Made by a program: the position numbers and the translations under genes. Under the pieces are notes generated by a model that saw only the letters and a program-made list of their open reading frames with translations, was not told the origin of the DNA and did not search any database. From IMG/VR virus record IMGVR_UViG_3300034356_001151, positions 1 to 29,251 of that record: a DNA stretch of 29,251 nt; one strand, written 5' to 3'. Positions 27,249-29,251 of this stretch are shown piece after piece. Origin of the DNA: a virus. Position 1 is the stretch's first letter; every line of letters starts with the position of its first letter.

Positions 27249-28769
27249 TTAGATAAAGAATTGTGGGACAAGCTGTTCAGACTCTACTCTACCAACAGTT
27301 GCCCTATCAAAGGCTATGACAGCAGCAACAGCAGCGTCAATCTTTCGTGGTGAGCTTCGATTGTCTTTTACGATTCTAGGGCCAATCCTGTCAGTTTTTA
27401 CTACTGCGTTGGTTAGGTGTCGTTCGAGTAGTGCATCCCCATCGTGAATCATTGTCTGCTCTGTAACTGCTGTGTAGAACTTGGCACAAGCTGACACCAT
27501 GCGACTTGGGCTAGTCGAAGGGAACTCGATAACAGGCAAGCCCATCTCTGCCATCGCATCCATAGACCTTTGCCAGCGATAAGGGTCACAAGCTATCTCT
27601 TTTACATTGTGAGTTGAGCAGAATTGAATGATTACATCCTCAACTTCTTGAGTGTTTACACGCCAATCATCGGTATCCTCTGGCTGTTTCTCCCATGTCT
27701 TGATCATAAATAGGTAGGGTTTTTCATCGTCTTTGGGTATCGTGCAACCCATCAAGCTAGTGCAGTCACCATTGAAAGAGCCGTCAAAGCCAATGATGAT
27801 GTCCTCATCTGGTAGCAACTCTCGCTGTTCGGCTAGTGGTTGCCATGCTCCGTTAGGTAGCCAAGCGTTCATAGAGCTTACCCATTGGTTCAATCGCTTG
27901 GTTCTAAACTCTGGTTCGGGTGTTCGCCTAACTGCTGAATCAAAGTCATCCTTAGAAACTAGATCGTCAAAGCCAGGGTTAGCCTTACGCCAAACCTCGA
28001 CATCTCGATGGTCTGCCTCATCTGGTGCTGCCCACCAAGCCATAAAGAATGAGGGATCATCTACTTCACCGCTGGCAACTCTCTTGCCGTACTGATACAG
28101 GTAGTAAGCGATAGAGTCTTGGCCTGTCATGTCGGTCTTTTGACCTGCTGTTGTTATTGCGATGAGCTGACCAAGTTTGCCTCGGTTTCCCATAGCCAAC
28201 TGAAACACATCGAATAGTGTCCGGTCTTTGTGAGCGTGTAACTCATCCATGATTACTCGGCTCGGGTTTAGACCTTCCTTGGAGTAAGCCTCGGCAGAAA
28301 CAACTCGGTAAACGCTGTTGGTTGATGGCACAAAGATTGCATCTCGATACAGAGTGCAAAGCTCAGACAGCTCGGACTGTTCGACCATACGCTTAGCCTC
28401 ACCAAATACGATGCGAGCCTGTTCCTTTTCAGCGGCTACTGAGTAAACTTCACCACCTTGGATACCCTCAGCGATCAAGGAATAAAGACCAAAGGCTGCT
28501 GATGATAGAGCTGACTTTCCGTTCTTTCGTGGCATCCCGATTAGGGCTGTTCTGAACTGTAAGCCTTCATCCTCATCTCTGGCGTAAACATGGCGTATTA
28601 GTTCCTTTTGCCACTCTCGTAAGACAAGGGATTGACCTGCTCTGCCAGCTATTCCGTCTTTACCGATAGAGCCAAAGGCCTCGGTAAACTCAATGGCATA
28701 CTTGCCATCTCCACGCTTGATAGCCTCAGCAGATACAGGGGTCAGATTGGCTGGTGGCCAGCTACTCAC
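27249..28769 (-). CDS. terL: Terminase large subunit, 506 aa
   Basis: The ATPase domain has Walker A IGMPRKNGKS (77-86), a motor region with GGEVYSVAAEKEQARIVFGE, and Walker B RVIMDELHAH (Glu176), plus coupling motif AITTAGQ. The nuclease domain shows IIIGFDGSFNGD (Asp329), IACDPYRWQ (Asp395) and KIDAAVAAVIAFDRA (Asp478), the RNase H-like metal set. It cuts and translocates DNA into the prohead. GTG 28767-28769 has AAAAAGG upstream and overlaps the small-subunit stop by 8 nt. Its length is typical for an HK97-type terminase. Confidence 0.95.
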   Translation of the reverse strand: MSSWPPANLTPVSAEAIKRGDGKYAIEFTEAFGSIGKDGIAGRAGQSLVLREWQKELIRHVYARDEDEGLQFRTALIGMPRKNGKSALSSAAFGLYSLIAEGIQGGEVYSVAAEKEQARIVFGEAKRMVEQSELSELCTLYRDAIFVPSTNSVYRVVSAEAYSKEGLNPSRVIMDELHAHKDRTLFDVFQLAMGNRGKLGQLIAITTAGQKTDMTGQDSIAYYLYQYGKRVASGEVDDPSFFMAWWAAPDEADHRDVEVWRKANPGFDDLVSKDDFDSAVRRTPEPEFRTKRLNQWVSSMNAWLPNGAWQPLAEQRELLPDEDIIIGFDGSFNGDCTSLMGCTIPKDDEKPYLFMIKTWEKQPEDTDDWRVNTQEVEDVIIQFCSTHNVKEIACDPYRWQRSMDAMAEMGLPVIEFPSTSPSRMVSACAKFYTAVTEQTMIHDGDALLERHLTNAVVKTDRIGPRIVKDNRSSPRKIDAAVAAVIAFDRATVGRVESEQLVPQFFI

Positions 28770-29202
28770 GATTAGCCTTTTTAGCCAACAGTTCCTCTAG
28801 CTTGCTCTTAGTTTTGGCAGATACTAGGCCAAGGCGTGTTCGGTCAGCAGGGCTGAAACCAAGCAAAGACAGACTGTGGACTATCTGCTTCTCAATCTCG
28901 TTAGCTTGCCGATACCAGGTTGGGTCAGTTGGGTCAGTTGCTATCTGCTGCTTGATTAGCTCACGCCTGTCGAGTTGCTCGCAAACCATCTGCACAAGCT
29001 CGGTGTCAGTTCTAATGCTGATCCAAATTTCACCGGCACCAAAGATGTTGTCCCAGAATTGCTTGCCAACTTCACCTAGTTCACGCAAAGGTTCTCGGTA
29101 TCCGTAGTCCAAAGGGGCTAGTGCATCGTTCAATGGCAAGGCTCTTTTGCCAGGGTTGCCTTGCAGAATCTTTAGCTCGACTGGCTTAGGTGGATTAGGC
29201 AT
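28762..29202 (-). CDS. terS: Terminase small subunit, P27 family-like, 146 aa
   Basis: The start PPKPVELKILQGNPGKRALP is the characteristic opening of P27-type small terminases. A helical region follows (LRELGEVGKQFWDNIFGAGE, DTELVQMVCEQLDRRELIKQ) and a C-terminal 'lLGFSPADRTRLGL' block with KLEELLAKK. It recognises DNA and feeds it to TerL. ATG 29200-29202 has GAGG about ten bases upstream. It is the first gene of the virion operon in the window; the 49 bases upstream hold no obvious promoter. Confidence 0.88.
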   Translation of the reverse strand: MPNPPKPVELKILQGNPGKRALPLNDALAPLDYGYREPLRELGEVGKQFWDNIFGAGEIWISIRTDTELVQMVCEQLDRRELIKQQIATDPTDPTWYRQANEIEKQIVHSLSLLGFSPADRTRLGLVSAKTKSKLEELLAKKANRE

Positions 29203-29251
29203 GGTTCAAGCTTACCTCGTTGGTTCTGAACTGCGGGTGTCTACAAAGAGT

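Overview
The window is most of a small double-stranded DNA siphophage genome. Nearly every gene lies on the minus strand, so the genome reads from right to left. The host is very probably an actinobacterium: the phage carries a WhiB-type Fe-S regulator, and several proteins resemble families I know from actinobacteriophages. The base composition is balanced rather than high-GC. That would suit a freshwater low-GC actinobacterium, but this is an inference and not shown. I see no integrase, phage repressor, tRNA or CRISPR array.

Head module (29202 to 22296): small and large terminase, a 43-residue membrane peptide, HK97-type portal, an 87-residue protein, a 571-residue prohead protease with a long Cys4-bearing N-terminal extension, a 58-residue protein and the HK97-fold major capsid protein. 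The capsid gene is isolated by one intrinsic terminator upstream and two downstream. Its leader holds an 18-nt direct repeat. Next comes a glycan cassette (22141 to 19379): a GT-B glycosyltransferase, a glycosyltransferase-like protein, a family-2 glycosyltransferase and a TagD-like cytidylyltransferase. It starts at an extended -10 that abuts the start codon and is followed by an HNH endonuclease.

Connector and tail module (18865 to 10117): gp6-like connector, tail-terminator-like protein, major tail protein, tail assembly chaperone with a CCCAAAA -1 frameshift site, a gp10-like protein, a short tape measure, and a tail hub divided between two ORFs. The two hub ORFs are in the same frame and separated only by TAG CAG. 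Fibre-type proteins follow, including three tandem paralogues. Lysis genes (10117 to 8753) are a one-TM holin-like protein, an amidase endolysin with a PG-binding domain, and a two-TM holin.

The whiB gene (8487 to 8756, plus strand) is the only gene in the opposite orientation and looks leaderless. Beyond it lie a YqaJ exonuclease with a putative annealing protein, an HNH protein, a structured intergenic region, a replication initiator-like protein, DnaB helicase, a zinc-finger protein, an OB-fold SSB-like protein and a RusA resolvase. A promoter with two overlapping dyads (2468 to 2515) then drives a chain of tightly packed mini-genes. The left edge cuts a gene whose N-terminus resembles the leader region of actinophage metallophosphatases. 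No stretch over 300 bases lacks a gene.

The most interesting observations are the amber-split tail hub, the glycan cassette inside the virion operon, the transcriptional isolation of the capsid gene with its repeat, the Cys4 extension of the protease, and the wobble-polarised structured element at 5858-5940.
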